In this document: positions 25,033 through 33,035 of the stretch, in pieces
How the letters are laid out: each line of letters starts with the position of its first letter
How positions within the stretch are numbered: the stretch's first letter is position 1
Origin: JBIOUF01 sp044866695
GTDB lineage: Bacteria > Actinomycetota > Actinomycetes > Propionibacteriales > Nocardioidaceae
Assembly (NCBI GenBank): GCA_044866695.1
Contig: JBIOUF010000213.1
Coordinates: forward strand, 1 to 37,933
Direction: 5' to 3'
DNA length: 37,933 bases
Notes under the pieces: model-generated
Database searches by the model: none
What the model was told of the DNA's origin: nothing
Seen by the model: only the letters and a program-made list of their open reading frames with translations
Position numbers and translations under genes: made by a program

Positions 25033-25377
25033 TCATGGCCGCGAGGTCGAGGGGTACACCGGCCCGGTCAGCCGCTCGCCCGGCCCCTCCCCGGGCGGGT
25101 CGGGGATCGCCGACGCCTCTCGGAACGCCATCTGCAGCGTGCGCAGGCCGTCTCGCAGCGGGGCGGCGTGGTGATGGCCCAGCCGGGGCGACGCGGCGGT
25201 GACCAGCCCGGCCAGGGCCTCGACCAGCGTGCGCGCCTCGTCCAGGTCGACGTGCTCGGGAAGGTCCTCGGCCAGCCCCAGGTGCACCGCGGCGGCGCTC
25301 ATCAGGTGCAGTGCCGCCGCCGAGACCACCTCGAGGGCCGGCACGTCGGCGATGTCGCGGGCGGCGGTCTGCTCCAT
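25033..25377 (-). CDS. DUF1844-family protein
   Basis: A 114-residue alpha-helical protein of unknown function. It shows the DUF1844 pattern: ARDIADVPALEVVSAAALHLMSAAAVHLGL at about residues 6-35 followed by DEARTLVEALAGLVTAASP. The tail after about residue 90 is Pro/Gly-rich. ATG 25377 gives the normal start. It is divergent from infC, the conserved neighbour, with a 399-bp region between them that carries the infC promoter and leader. Confidence 0.85.
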   Translation of the reverse strand: MEQTAARDIADVPALEVVSAAALHLMSAAAVHLGLAEDLPEHVDLDEARTLVEALAGLVTAASPRLGHHHAAPLRDGLRTLQMAFREASAIPDPPGEGPGERLTGPVYPSTSRP

Positions 25378-25410
25378 GGCGCCAGCGTCGCACGGCAGTG
25401 CCACCGCAGA

Positions 25411-25436
25411 CCGCTGATCCAGGCCGCTGATCCAGG
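25411..25436. repeat. 13-bp tandem duplication upstream of the infC promoter
   Basis: CCGCTGATCCAGG occurs at 25411-25423 and again at 25424-25436 with no gap. It lies in the divergent DUF1844/infC region, about 30 bp upstream of the candidate infC -10 box, where an activator or repressor might bind. Confidence 0.6.
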
Positions 25437-25465
25437 CTGGGGTGCGCCGTGCCGCCGCCGGTTGG

Positions 25466-25471
25466 TATCCT
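25466..25471 (+). promoter_or_regulatory. Candidate -10 box for the infC-rpmI-rplT operon
   Basis: TATCCT, preceded by TTGG, fits the TANNNT pattern. Transcription from it would give a leader of about 300 nt before the infC start, with the strong hairpin at 25483-25536 almost at its 5' end. No clear -35 hexamer is present. Confidence 0.35.
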
Positions 25472-25482
25472 CGGCCCCGACC

Positions 25483-25536
25483 GATCTCGCGCTCGGGAAC
25501 ACCGGGGTGTCCCCAGGTGTTCCACGACGTGAGATC
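25483..25536 (+). ncRNA. Strong stem-loop in the infC leader
   Basis: The inner stem pairs GGAACACC (25496-25503) plus GGGG (25504-25507) with CCCC (25511-25514) and GGTGTTCC (25516-25523), leaving loop TGT and one bulged A. An outer stem pairs GATCTCGCG (25483-25491) with CGTGAGATC (25528-25536) through one G.U pair. The rest of the leader (25537-25766) is GC-rich with smaller hairpins such as one around GCTCGCGAGC. No known leader family was recognised; regulation of the translation-factor operon is inferred. Confidence 0.55.
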
Positions 25537-25776
25537 CGACAAGCGGAGCGACGTCTCCCACCCGCACCGACCGCCAGCAGGTCGTCGGGTCCGGTCGTCG
25601 AGGTCCCGCCGCCAGCTCGGCGTACGGGTCCTCGGCTTCCGCCGTCGGCGGCGGCCACGCGGGCTTCCCGCATCGCCGCGCCGGGGGCGGCGACTGGCCT
25701 TCGCTTGCTCGCGAGCGGGGGCCGTTCTTCGTCCTCCGCCCGGGTTGCCGCACGCACGAACCCACCAGGAGGACAC

Positions 25777-26460
25777 ATCAGCACTGACCTGCGAATCAAC
25801 GACCGGATCCGGGTTCCCGAGGTCCGGCTCGTGGGCCCGAACGGCGAGACCGTGGGCATCGTCCGCATCGAGGACGCACTGCGGCTGGCGCAGGAGGCCG
25901 ACCTGGACCTGGTCGAGGTCGCACCGATGGCGCGCCCGCCGGTCTGCAAGCTCATGGACTACGGCAAGTTCAAGTACGAGAACGCCCAGAAGGCCCGTGA
26001 GGCCCGCCGCAACCAAACCAACGTGGTCATCAAGGAGATGAAGCTCCGGCCGAAGATCGACTCCCACGACTACGAGACCAAGAAGGGTCACGTCGTGCGG
26101 TTCCTGCGGCAGGGCGACAAGGTGAAGATCACCATCATGTTCCGCGGCCGTGAGCAGCACCGCCCCGAGCTGGGCTTCCGGCTGCTGCAGCGGCTGGCGC
26201 AGGACGTCGACGACCTCGGGTACGTCGAGTCGACGCCCAAGCAGGACGGTCGCAACATGATCATGGTGCTCGGACCGCACAAGAAGAAGGCCGAGGCCAA
26301 GGCGGAGATGCGGGCCGCCAAGGTCGAGCGGGCCGCGGCCCGGGAGGCCGAGGCCGAGGCGGAGCGGGCCGAGCAGCGCGAACGGGCCGCCGCGGCCCAG
26401 GCCGCGCCCAAGCCGGCGCGCCCGCGCCGCCGCTCGGAGAACGTCGACCTGGAGATGTGA
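25777..26460 (+). CDS. infC: Translation initiation factor IF-3, apparent AUC start
   Basis: IF-3 keeps ribosomal subunits apart and checks start-codon and initiator-tRNA pairing. The 227-residue product has the N-terminal domain (STDLRINDRIRVPEVRLVGPNGETVGIVRIEDALRLA), the linker MDYGKFKYENAQKAREARRNQ and the C-terminal domain (KEMKLRPKIDSHDYETKKGHVVRFLRQGDKVKITIMFRGREQHRPELG). A charged Glu/Arg/Ala tail adds about 40 residues. The family N-terminus coincides with ATC at 25777, four nt after AGGAGG (25767-25772); no ATG, GTG or TTG lies in a suitable place. Rare AUU/AUC starts on infC allow IF-3 to repress its own synthesis. It begins a run with rpmI and rplT. Confidence 0.95.
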   Translation: MSTDLRINDRIRVPEVRLVGPNGETVGIVRIEDALRLAQEADLDLVEVAPMARPPVCKLMDYGKFKYENAQKAREARRNQTNVVIKEMKLRPKIDSHDYETKKGHVVRFLRQGDKVKITIMFRGREQHRPELGFRLLQRLAQDVDDLGYVESTPKQDGRNMIMVLGPHKKKAEAKAEMRAAKVERAAAREAEAEAERAEQRERAAAAQAAPKPARPRRRSENVDLEM

Positions 26461-26556
26461 GGCTCCGGTCCCCGAGGCCGCCAGACCGCGCACCACCCGC
26501 AAGACCACACCACCGGGGCTCGACACCGGCCCCCGCCGAGACGAGAAGGACAGCCG

Positions 26557-26751
26557 ATGCCGAAGAACAAGCCGCACTCCGGGGCCAGCAAGAGGTTCCG
26601 GGTGACCGGGTCCGGCAAGCTGCGCCGGCAGAAGACCGGCCTGCGTCACAACCTGGAGAGGAAGCCCTCCACGATGACCCGGCGCATGTCGGGCACGACC
26701 GAGGTCTCCAAGAACGACGCTCGCAAGGTGCGCAAGCTGCTCGGCCGCTGA
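26557..26751 (+). CDS. rpmI: Ribosomal protein bL35
   Basis: A 64-residue basic protein of the large ribosomal subunit. PKNKPHSGASKRFRVTGSGKLRRQKTGLRHNL is the normal bL35 beginning, and the length is typical. ATG 26557 is preceded by GAGAAGGA about 7 nt upstream. It lies 96 nt after infC and 102 nt before rplT, the universal infC-rpmI-rplT order. Confidence 0.97.
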   Translation: MPKNKPHSGASKRFRVTGSGKLRRQKTGLRHNLERKPSTMTRRMSGTTEVSKNDARKVRKLLGR

Positions 26752-26853
26752 CCCGCGAGCCGACCACCACCGGTCACCCCGACCACCGGGGGTCGCCGCC
26801 CACCGGCGAGCGGCCCCTCGAACCAAGCCTCGAACCAACCAAGGAGACGACAC

Positions 26854-27243
26854 GTGGCACGCGTGAAGCGGGCGGTCAACGCCCAGAAGAAGCGCCGGGT
26901 GACCCTCGAGCGCGCCTCGGGCTACCGGGGCCAGCGGTCGCGCCTGTACCGCAAGGCGAAGGAGCAGGTCACCCACTCCCTCGCCTACAGCTACCGGGAC
27001 CGCCGCGCCCGCAAGGGCGACTTCCGCAAGCTGTGGATCCAGCGGATCAACGCCGCCTCCCGGGCGGAGGGCCTGACCTACAACCGGTTCATCCAGGGCC
27101 TCAAGGCCGCCGACGTCGAGGTGGACCGCAAGATCCTGGCCGACCTGGCGGTCAACGACGCGCCTGCGTTCGCCGCGCTGGTGGCCCTGGCCAAGCAGCA
27201 CCTCCCCGAGGACGTGAACGCGCCGGTCCGCGCGACCGCCTGA
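26854..27243 (+). CDS. rplT: Ribosomal protein bL20
   Basis: A 129-residue protein needed for early 50S assembly. ARVKRAVNAQKKRRVTLERASGYRGQRSRLYRKAKEQV is the basic N-terminal extension, and KLWIQRINAASRAEGLTYNRFIQGLKAADVEVDRKILADLA the globular part. The initiator is GTG at 26854, with AAGGAGA about 7 nt upstream. In some bacteria bL20 represses this operon; no binding site is shown here. The methyltransferase gene follows 13 nt later. Confidence 0.97.
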   Translation: MARVKRAVNAQKKRRVTLERASGYRGQRSRLYRKAKEQVTHSLAYSYRDRRARKGDFRKLWIQRINAASRAEGLTYNRFIQGLKAADVEVDRKILADLAVNDAPAFAALVALAKQHLPEDVNAPVRATA

Positions 27244-27256
27244 GCCACCCGGGCAC

Positions 27257-28099
27257 GTGTCGAGCCTCCCGGCCGAGGCGCCGCTCACCGCGCGAAGCCA
27301 ACGCGTGCGTCGGGCCCGGGCGCTCGCGCGTCGTCGGGACCGGGCCGAGCGCCGGCTGTTCCTGGCCGAGGGGCCGCAGGCGGTGCGGGAGGCGCTCGCC
27401 GAGCCGGGCGTGGTCCGGGAGGTGTTCGCCCTCCCCGGGTACGACGACCTGCGGGACCGGTGCGACGGCCCGGTGCCGTGGCACCTGGTCGACCCCGGCG
27501 GCCTGGCCGCGCTCACCCAGACCGTGCACCCGCAGGGCGTGGTCGCGGTCTGCCGGTTCCTCGACGTACCGCTCGCCGACCTGCTCGACACCGCGCCGAC
27601 GCTGGTGGCCGTCTGCGTCGACGTGCGCGACCCCGGCAACGCCGGCACCGTCGTCCGCAGCGCCGACGCGGCCGGGGCCGGGGGAGTCGTGTTCACCGGG
27701 AAGTCCGTCGACCCCTACAACGGCAAGGCGGTCCGGGCCTCCGCCGGGTCGCTGTTCCACCTTCGGGTCGCGGTCGAGGCCGCGCCGGGCGCCGTCCTCG
27801 CCGCGTGTCGTACGGCGGGTCTGACCCTGCTCGCCGCCGAGGCTGCCGGGGAGGTCGACCTGGACCGGGCCGCGGACCACGACCTGCTCGGCCGGCGCAC
27901 CGCCTGGCTGTTCGGCAACGAGGCGCACGGCCTGCCGGCCGAGGTGGCGGCGCAGGCCGACCACCGGGTGCGGGTCCCGATCCACGGCCGCGCCGAGAGC
28001 CTCAACCTAGCCACGGCGGCCGCGGTATGCCTGTACGCGAGCGCCCGGGCGCAGCGGCGGCCGGCCCATCCACCTGTCGGCGCCGCCCCACTAGCCTGA
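27257..28099 (+). CDS. SpoU/TrmH-family RNA 2'-O-ribose methyltransferase
   Basis: Transfers methyl from SAM to the ribose 2'-OH of RNA; the position modified cannot be told from sequence, though rRNA is likely given the rplT neighbour. The 280-residue protein has an N-terminal substrate-binding part (RRRDRAERRLFLAEGPQAVREAL) and the three SpoU motifs of the trefoil-knot fold. These are DVRDPGNAGTVVRSADAAG near residue 123, WLFGNEAHGLP near 216 and VPIHGRAESLNLATAAAVCLY near 239. GTG 27257 begins 13 nt after the rplT stop. The PAS kinase gene starts 4 nt after its stop. Confidence 0.92.
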   Translation: MSSLPAEAPLTARSQRVRRARALARRRDRAERRLFLAEGPQAVREALAEPGVVREVFALPGYDDLRDRCDGPVPWHLVDPGGLAALTQTVHPQGVVAVCRFLDVPLADLLDTAPTLVAVCVDVRDPGNAGTVVRSADAAGAGGVVFTGKSVDPYNGKAVRASAGSLFHLRVAVEAAPGAVLAACRTAGLTLLAAEAAGEVDLDRAADHDLLGRRTAWLFGNEAHGLPAEVAAQADHRVRVPIHGRAESLNLATAAAVCLYASARAQRRPAHPPVGAAPLA

Positions 28100-28103
28100 C
28101 CTC

Positions 28104-29165
28104 GTGGGCACCGCAGGTCAGGCAGCACCGGGGGAGGACGACGCGCTGCTGGACCTGCTGCCCGACGGGGTCGTGGTGGCCGACGCGGACGGGGTCGTGA
28201 CGCGCGTGAACACCCCCGGCCGGAAGCTGCTCGGCGTGCGCGACCCGGTCGGCAAGCGCCTGGCCGACGTGCTGGCGCTGCAGGACCACGACGGCAACGA
28301 CTGGTACGCCTGCGCCGACCCGTACGCCGGTCTGGCGATCCGCACTAGGCAGGCCGAGCAGGCGTGGTACCTCGCCGACGGCACCGAGCTGCTGGTCACC
28401 GCGCGGTTCGTCCGCTCCGGCCCCCGCGAGCCGGTACGGCAGGTCGTGGTGACGGTCCGCTCCGCGCGGGCCCGGCAGCGGCTGGACCGCGAGCGGTCCG
28501 ACCTGGTCGCGACGGTCGCGCACGAGCTGCGCTCCCCGCTCACCGGCGTGAAGGGCTTCGCGGCGACCCTGCTGTCGAAGTGGGACCGGCTCAGCGACGA
28601 GCAGAAGCTGCTGATGCTGGAGACGGTCAACTCCGACGCCGACCGGCTGACCCGGCTGATCGCCGAGCTGCTCGACGTGGCTCGGATCGACACCGGCCGC
28701 CTCTCGCTGCACCCGCGACCGGTGGACCTCGGCCAGGCGCTGGACCGGGTGCTGGCGTCGGTGCGGGCCGGCACCGGGCGCGAGATCGTCCGAGAGGTCG
28801 CCGACGACCTGCCCCGGGTGCTCCTGGACCCCGACCGGTTCGCGCAGGTCGCCACGAACCTGGTGGAGAACGCCGTGCGGCACGGCGAAGGGCTGGTGCA
28901 GGTCACCGTCGTGGAGACCCCCGACGACGACCCGTTCCGCGGCGTGATGATGGTGGTGGACGACGAGGGCGAGGGGATCAGCCCCGACATCCGCAGCCGG
29001 GTCTTCACCAAGTTCTGGAAGCACGGCATCCGCGGCGGCACCGGCCTGGGCATGTACATCGCCCACGGCCTGGTGCTCGCCCACCGCGGCGAGATCGAGA
29101 TCGACGAGGCCCCGGGCGGCGGCGCCCGGATCATCGTCCGGCTGCCCGTCGAGCCGCAGGACTAG
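28104..29165 (+). CDS. Orphan PAS-domain sensor histidine kinase
   Basis: A 353-residue soluble histidine kinase with no transmembrane segment. The PAS domain is at about residues 12-115 (DLLPDGVVVADADGVVTRVNTPGRKLLG; WYLADGTELLVTARFVR). The dimerisation box is DLVATVAHELRSPLTGVKGF with the phosphorylated His near 139. The ATPase part has NLVENAVRHG, DEGEGISPDIRSRVFTKFW and GTGLGMYIAHGLV. No response-regulator gene is in the window. A kinase in this exact place, between an RNA methyltransferase gene and pheS, is conserved in streptomycetes (from memory, the orphan kinase OhkA of S. coelicolor), so the linkage looks old. GTG 28104 is the likely start. Confidence 0.92.
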   Translation: MGTAGQAAPGEDDALLDLLPDGVVVADADGVVTRVNTPGRKLLGVRDPVGKRLADVLALQDHDGNDWYACADPYAGLAIRTRQAEQAWYLADGTELLVTARFVRSGPREPVRQVVVTVRSARARQRLDRERSDLVATVAHELRSPLTGVKGFAATLLSKWDRLSDEQKLLMLETVNSDADRLTRLIAELLDVARIDTGRLSLHPRPVDLGQALDRVLASVRAGTGREIVREVADDLPRVLLDPDRFAQVATNLVENAVRHGEGLVQVTVVETPDDDPFRGVMMVVDDEGEGISPDIRSRVFTKFWKHGIRGGTGLGMYIAHGLVLAHRGEIEIDEAPGGGARIIVRLPVEPQD

Positions 29166-29201
29166 CGTCGAAGGGCGCGCAGCCCGGCCGGGGCCGCTCA
29201 C

Positions 29202-29207
29202 TACACT
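29202..29207 (+). promoter_or_regulatory. Candidate -10 box for pheST
   Basis: TACACT matches TANNNT and lies 61 bp before the pheS ATG in the 103-bp gap after the kinase gene. No T-box or leader-peptide attenuator was recognised in the leader. Confidence 0.35.
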
Positions 29208-29268
29208 GGCGCGGCGGCGGCCTACGCGAGCGGCCGCAGCCCGCCAGGACCGTCCTCGAAAGGCGCCG

Positions 29269-30366
29269 ATGTCTCGACCGAACAGCGACTACGACCCGGT
29301 GGAGGTCGCCGCGCTGGGCGCCGCGGAGGTCGCCGGCATGCGCGACGCCGCCTTGGCCGCGGTCGCCGCCGCGGCGACGCTGGAGGAGCTGAAGCGGGCC
29401 CGGATCGCCCACGCGGGGGACCGCTCCCCGCTCGCCCTGGCCAACCGCGAGATCGGCGCGCTGCCGCCGCAGGCCCGCAAGGACGCCGGGCAGCGCGTGG
29501 GCCGCGCCCGCGGAGAGGTGGCGGCGGCGCTGGCCCGCCGGCACGACGAGCTCGCCGCCGAGCACGAGGCTCGCCTGCTGGTGGAGGAGGCGGTCGACGT
29601 CACCTTGCCCTGGGATCGTGAGCCCCGGGGGGCCCGTCACCCGCTCAGCACGGTCCAGGAGCTGGTCTGCGACGTGTTCCTCGCCATGGGCTGGGAGGTC
29701 GAGGAGGGCCCCGAGGCGGAGGCCGAGTGGCTCAACTTCGACGCCCTCAACCTGGGCCCCGACCACCCGGCCCGGACCATGCAGGACACCTTCTGGCTGG
29801 CCCCCGCCGACGCCGGCATGGTGCTGCGCACGCACACCTCGCCGGTGCAGGCGCGCAGCATGCTGCACCGCGACCCGCCGCTGTACGTCATCTGCCCGGG
29901 ACGGGTGTTCCGCACCGACGAGCTGGACGCCACTCACACGCCGGTCTTCCACCAGGTGGAGGGGCTCGTGGTCGACCGCGGGATCAGCATGGCCCACCTC
30001 AAGGGGACCCTCGACCACTTCGCGGAGGCGATGTTCGGGGCCGGCAGCGCGACCCGGTTCCGGCCGTCGTACTTCCCCTTCACCGAGCCCTCCGCGGAGG
30101 TGGACCTGCTCTGCTTCGTCTGCCGCGGGGTGGACAGCGACGCGTGCCGGACCTGCCGTGGCGAGGGTTGGATCGAGTGGGGCGGCTGCGGCGTGGTCAA
30201 CCCCCGCGTGCTCGCCGCCGTGGGCATCGACAGCGAGGTGTACACCGGGTTCGCCTTCGGCATGGGGCTGGAGCGCACGGTGATGTTCCGGCATGGCGTC
30301 GCGGACATGCGCGACCTGGTCGAGGGCGACCTGCGGTTCAGCCGCGCGTTCGGGACGGAGATCTAG
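29269..30366 (+). CDS. pheS: Phenylalanyl-tRNA synthetase alpha subunit
   Basis: Catalytic subunit of the alpha2-beta2 enzyme. The 365-residue protein has an N-terminal coiled-coil arm (to about residue 110) and the class II core. The core includes HPLSTVQELVCDVFLAMGWEVEEGPEAE, LRTHTSPVQARSM, GRVFRTDELDATHTPVFHQVEGLVVD and motif 3 GFAFGMGLERTVMFRHGVADMR. Four cysteines in FVCRGVDSDACRTCRGEGWIE are spaced like a zinc site, a variant seen in some bacterial PheS proteins. ATG 29269 follows a weak AAAGG. pheT starts 2 nt after the stop. Confidence 0.97.
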   Translation: MSRPNSDYDPVEVAALGAAEVAGMRDAALAAVAAAATLEELKRARIAHAGDRSPLALANREIGALPPQARKDAGQRVGRARGEVAAALARRHDELAAEHEARLLVEEAVDVTLPWDREPRGARHPLSTVQELVCDVFLAMGWEVEEGPEAEAEWLNFDALNLGPDHPARTMQDTFWLAPADAGMVLRTHTSPVQARSMLHRDPPLYVICPGRVFRTDELDATHTPVFHQVEGLVVDRGISMAHLKGTLDHFAEAMFGAGSATRFRPSYFPFTEPSAEVDLLCFVCRGVDSDACRTCRGEGWIEWGGCGVVNPRVLAAVGIDSEVYTGFAFGMGLERTVMFRHGVADMRDLVEGDLRFSRAFGTEI

Positions 30367-30368
30367 GG

Positions 30369-32876
30369 GTGCGCGCGCCGCTCTCGTGGCTGAAGGAGTA
30401 CGTCGACCTGCCCGGCGGCGTCACCGCCGCCGACCTCGCCCACCGGCTGACCGCGCTCGGGCTGAAGCTCGAGGCCCTGCACGGCGCCGACGTGTCCGGC
30501 CCGCTGGTGGTCGGCCGGGTGCTGTCCTACGCCGACGAGCCGCAGCGCAACGGCAGGACGATCCGCTGGTGCCGGGTCGACGTCGGCCCGGCCCACAACG
30601 ACGACGACGGCGCGCGCGGGATCGTCTGCGGCGCCTCGAACTTCGCCGAGGGGGACCTGGTCGTGGTTGCTCTCCCCGGGGTGGTGCTGCCCGGTGGCTT
30701 CGCCATCTCGGCCCGCAGGACCTACGGGCACGTGTCCGACGGGATGATCTGCTCCACCAAGGAGCTCGGCATCGGGGACGACCACGCCGGCATCCTGGTG
30801 CTGGCCGGCGAGGAGGCGCAGGCCGTGCCGGGGGACGACGCCGTCGCCCTGCTGGGCCTCGACGACGCGGTCCTCGAGCTCGAGATCAACCCGGACCGGG
30901 CCTACGCCCTGTCGTTGCGCGGCGTGGCCCGCGAGGCCGCGCTGGCCTACGGCGTCGCCTTCCACGACCCCGCCCGACGCGAGGTCCCGGCGCCCGGCGC
31001 CGGCGGCCATCCGGTGCTCCTGGAGGACCCCGACGGGTGCCCGGTCTTCGTCGCCCGCACCGTCACGGGGTTCGACCCCGAGGCGCCCAGCCCGCGCTGG
31101 CTGGCCCGACGGGTCCAGCTGGCGGGGATGCGGTCGATCTCCCTGGCCGTCGACGTCTCGAACTACGTGATGCTCGAGCTCGGCCAGCCCAACCACACCT
31201 ACGACGCCGACCGGCTCGACGGTGCGATCGTGGTGCGGCGAGCCCGGGACGGGGAGCGGCTCACCACCCTCGACGGGGCCGACCGCACCTTGACCGCGGA
31301 GGACCTGGTGATCGCCGACGAGCGCCGGCCGATCGGCATCGCGGGCGTGATGGGCGGCGCGGACACCGAGATCTCCGAGCGCACCACGACCATCGTGGTG
31401 GAGGCGGCCCACTTCGACCCGGCCACGGTGTTCCGCGCCGGTCGCCGGCACAAGCTGCCCTCGGAGGCGTCGCGGCGGTTCGAGCGCGGCGTCGACCCGC
31501 TGCTCCCCGCGTACGCCGCGGACCGGGTGGCCCGGCTGCTGGTCGACCTCGGCGGCGGCACCGTCGCGCCCGGCACGACCTACGTCGGCGCCCCGCCGCC
31601 ACCGGCCGAGATCACGGTCCCGGCCGACCTGCCGGCCCGGGTCACCGGCATCGAGGTGTCCACGCAGGCCGCGGTGGACGCCCTGCGCGCCGTGGGCTGT
31701 GAGGTGACCGTCGACCACGAGCCGTCCGGTGCCGGACCGCTGCTGACCGCGCTGGCCCCGAGCTGGCGTCTGGACCTCACCGACCCCTACGACCTGGTCG
31801 AGGAGGTGGCCAGGGTCGTCGGGTACGACCGGGTGCCGTCGGTGGTCCCCACGGCGCCGGTGAGCCGGGGCCTCACCCGCGCCCAGCGGCTGCGGCGGCG
31901 GGCGGCGCGGACGATGGCCGGCCTCGGCCTGGTGGAGGTCAAGACCTACCCGTTCGTCGGGGACGCCGCCTTCGACGCGCTCGGCCTGCCTGCCGACGAC
32001 GGCCGGCGGCGTACCGTGCGCATCGCCAACCCGCTCTCGGAGGAGGAGCCCGCGCTCACCACGACCCTGCTGCCGGGGCTGCTGCGCGTCGCGGCGCGCA
32101 ACATCGGCCGGGGCCAGCCGGACGTCGGGGTGTTCGAGACCGCCGCGGTGTTCTGGCCCTCGTCGTCCGGGGCCGCGGCGCCCGTGCTGGCGGTGGACGG
32201 CAGACCGAGCGACGCCGAGGTGACCGCTCTCGAGGACGCCCTGCCCTGGCAGCCCCGGCACGTCGCGGCCGTGCTGACCGGGCAGCGCGAGGCGTCGGGC
32301 TGGTGGGGACCGGGCCGCCCGACCGGCTGGGCCGACGCGGTCCAGCTGGCCCGGGTGCTGGCCGAGGAGCTCGCCGCCGACCTGACCGCCGAGCAGGGCA
32401 GCGCGGCCCCCTGGCACCCCGGCCGGTGCGCCCGGTTGCTGGTCGGCGGCGTGGAGTCCGGCTTCGCCGGCGAGCTGCATCCGCGGGTCTGCGAGGCGTT
32501 CGGGCTGCCGCCGCGCGCCGCGGCTCTCGAGCTCGACCTCGACACGCTGGTCGAGGCGGCCGCCGGTCTGGTCCGGGCACCGGTGTTCTCGACCATGCCG
32601 GTCGCGAAGGAGGACGTCGCGCTGGTGGTGGACGACGCCGTGCCTGCGGCCGCGCTCGCCGAGGCGCTGCGCGACGGCGCCGGGGAGCTGCTGGAGTCGG
32701 TGCGCCTCTTCGACGTCTACACCGGGCCACAGGTCGGCGAGGGCCGCAAGTCGCTCGCGTTCGCGCTGCGGTTCCGGGCCGCGGACCGCACGCTCACCGA
32801 GGAGGAGGCCGCCGCAGCGCGCCAGGCGGGGGTCGCGGTGGCGGCCGAGCGGCACGGCGCCGTCCAGCGCAGGTGA
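30369..32876 (+). CDS. pheT: Phenylalanyl-tRNA synthetase beta subunit
   Basis: Editing and tRNA-binding subunit. The 835-residue protein shows the start RAPLSWLKEYVDLPGG, an EMAP-like tRNA-binding domain at about 42-160 (YGHVSDGMICSTKELGIG), and B3/B4 editing region (RSISLAVDVSNYVMLELGQPNHTYDADRL; GGADTEISERTTTIVVEAAHFDPATVFR). It continues with B5 (LTDPYDLVEEVARVVGYD), the catalytic-like core, and a C-terminal FDX-ACB anticodon-binding domain (FSTMPVAKEDVALVVDDAV...DVYTGPQVGEGRKSLAFALRFR). GTG 30369 lies two bases after the pheS stop with no free ribosome binding site, so coupling is expected. A small hairpin, GCCCA/TGGGC (32906-32919), follows the gene. Confidence 0.97.
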   Translation: MRAPLSWLKEYVDLPGGVTAADLAHRLTALGLKLEALHGADVSGPLVVGRVLSYADEPQRNGRTIRWCRVDVGPAHNDDDGARGIVCGASNFAEGDLVVVALPGVVLPGGFAISARRTYGHVSDGMICSTKELGIGDDHAGILVLAGEEAQAVPGDDAVALLGLDDAVLELEINPDRAYALSLRGVAREAALAYGVAFHDPARREVPAPGAGGHPVLLEDPDGCPVFVARTVTGFDPEAPSPRWLARRVQLAGMRSISLAVDVSNYVMLELGQPNHTYDADRLDGAIVVRRARDGERLTTLDGADRTLTAEDLVIADERRPIGIAGVMGGADTEISERTTTIVVEAAHFDPATVFRAGRRHKLPSEASRRFERGVDPLLPAYAADRVARLLVDLGGGTVAPGTTYVGAPPPPAEITVPADLPARVTGIEVSTQAAVDALRAVGCEVTVDHEPSGAGPLLTALAPSWRLDLTDPYDLVEEVARVVGYDRVPSVVPTAPVSRGLTRAQRLRRRAARTMAGLGLVEVKTYPFVGDAAFDALGLPADDGRRRTVRIANPLSEEEPALTTTLLPGLLRVAARNIGRGQPDVGVFETAAVFWPSSSGAAAPVLAVDGRPSDAEVTALEDALPWQPRHVAAVLTGQREASGWWGPGRPTGWADAVQLARVLAEELAADLTAEQGSAAPWHPGRCARLLVGGVESGFAGELHPRVCEAFGLPPRAAALELDLDTLVEAAAGLVRAPVFSTMPVAKEDVALVVDDAVPAAALAEALRDGAGELLESVRLFDVYTGPQVGEGRKSLAFALRFRAADRTLTEEEAAAARQAGVAVAAERHGAVQRR

Positions 32877-33035
32877 GCGACCCCCGGCGCCGCGAGCCGG
32901 CGCAGGCCCACACGTGGGCGGGCCGGGCCGGCCGGGTACAGGCCGGGTGACCGACGGCGACGTTCCGGGGGCCACCCGGGCGCCGCGAGCCGTACCCCGA
33001 GCCGGGCCCCGCGGCCCGACCGAGAAGGAGCTCCG

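Noticed and set aside
29166..29268. T-box or leader-peptide attenuator before pheS
   Set aside because: The 103-bp gap is too short for a T-box, has no T-box consensus and no Phe-rich small ORF.
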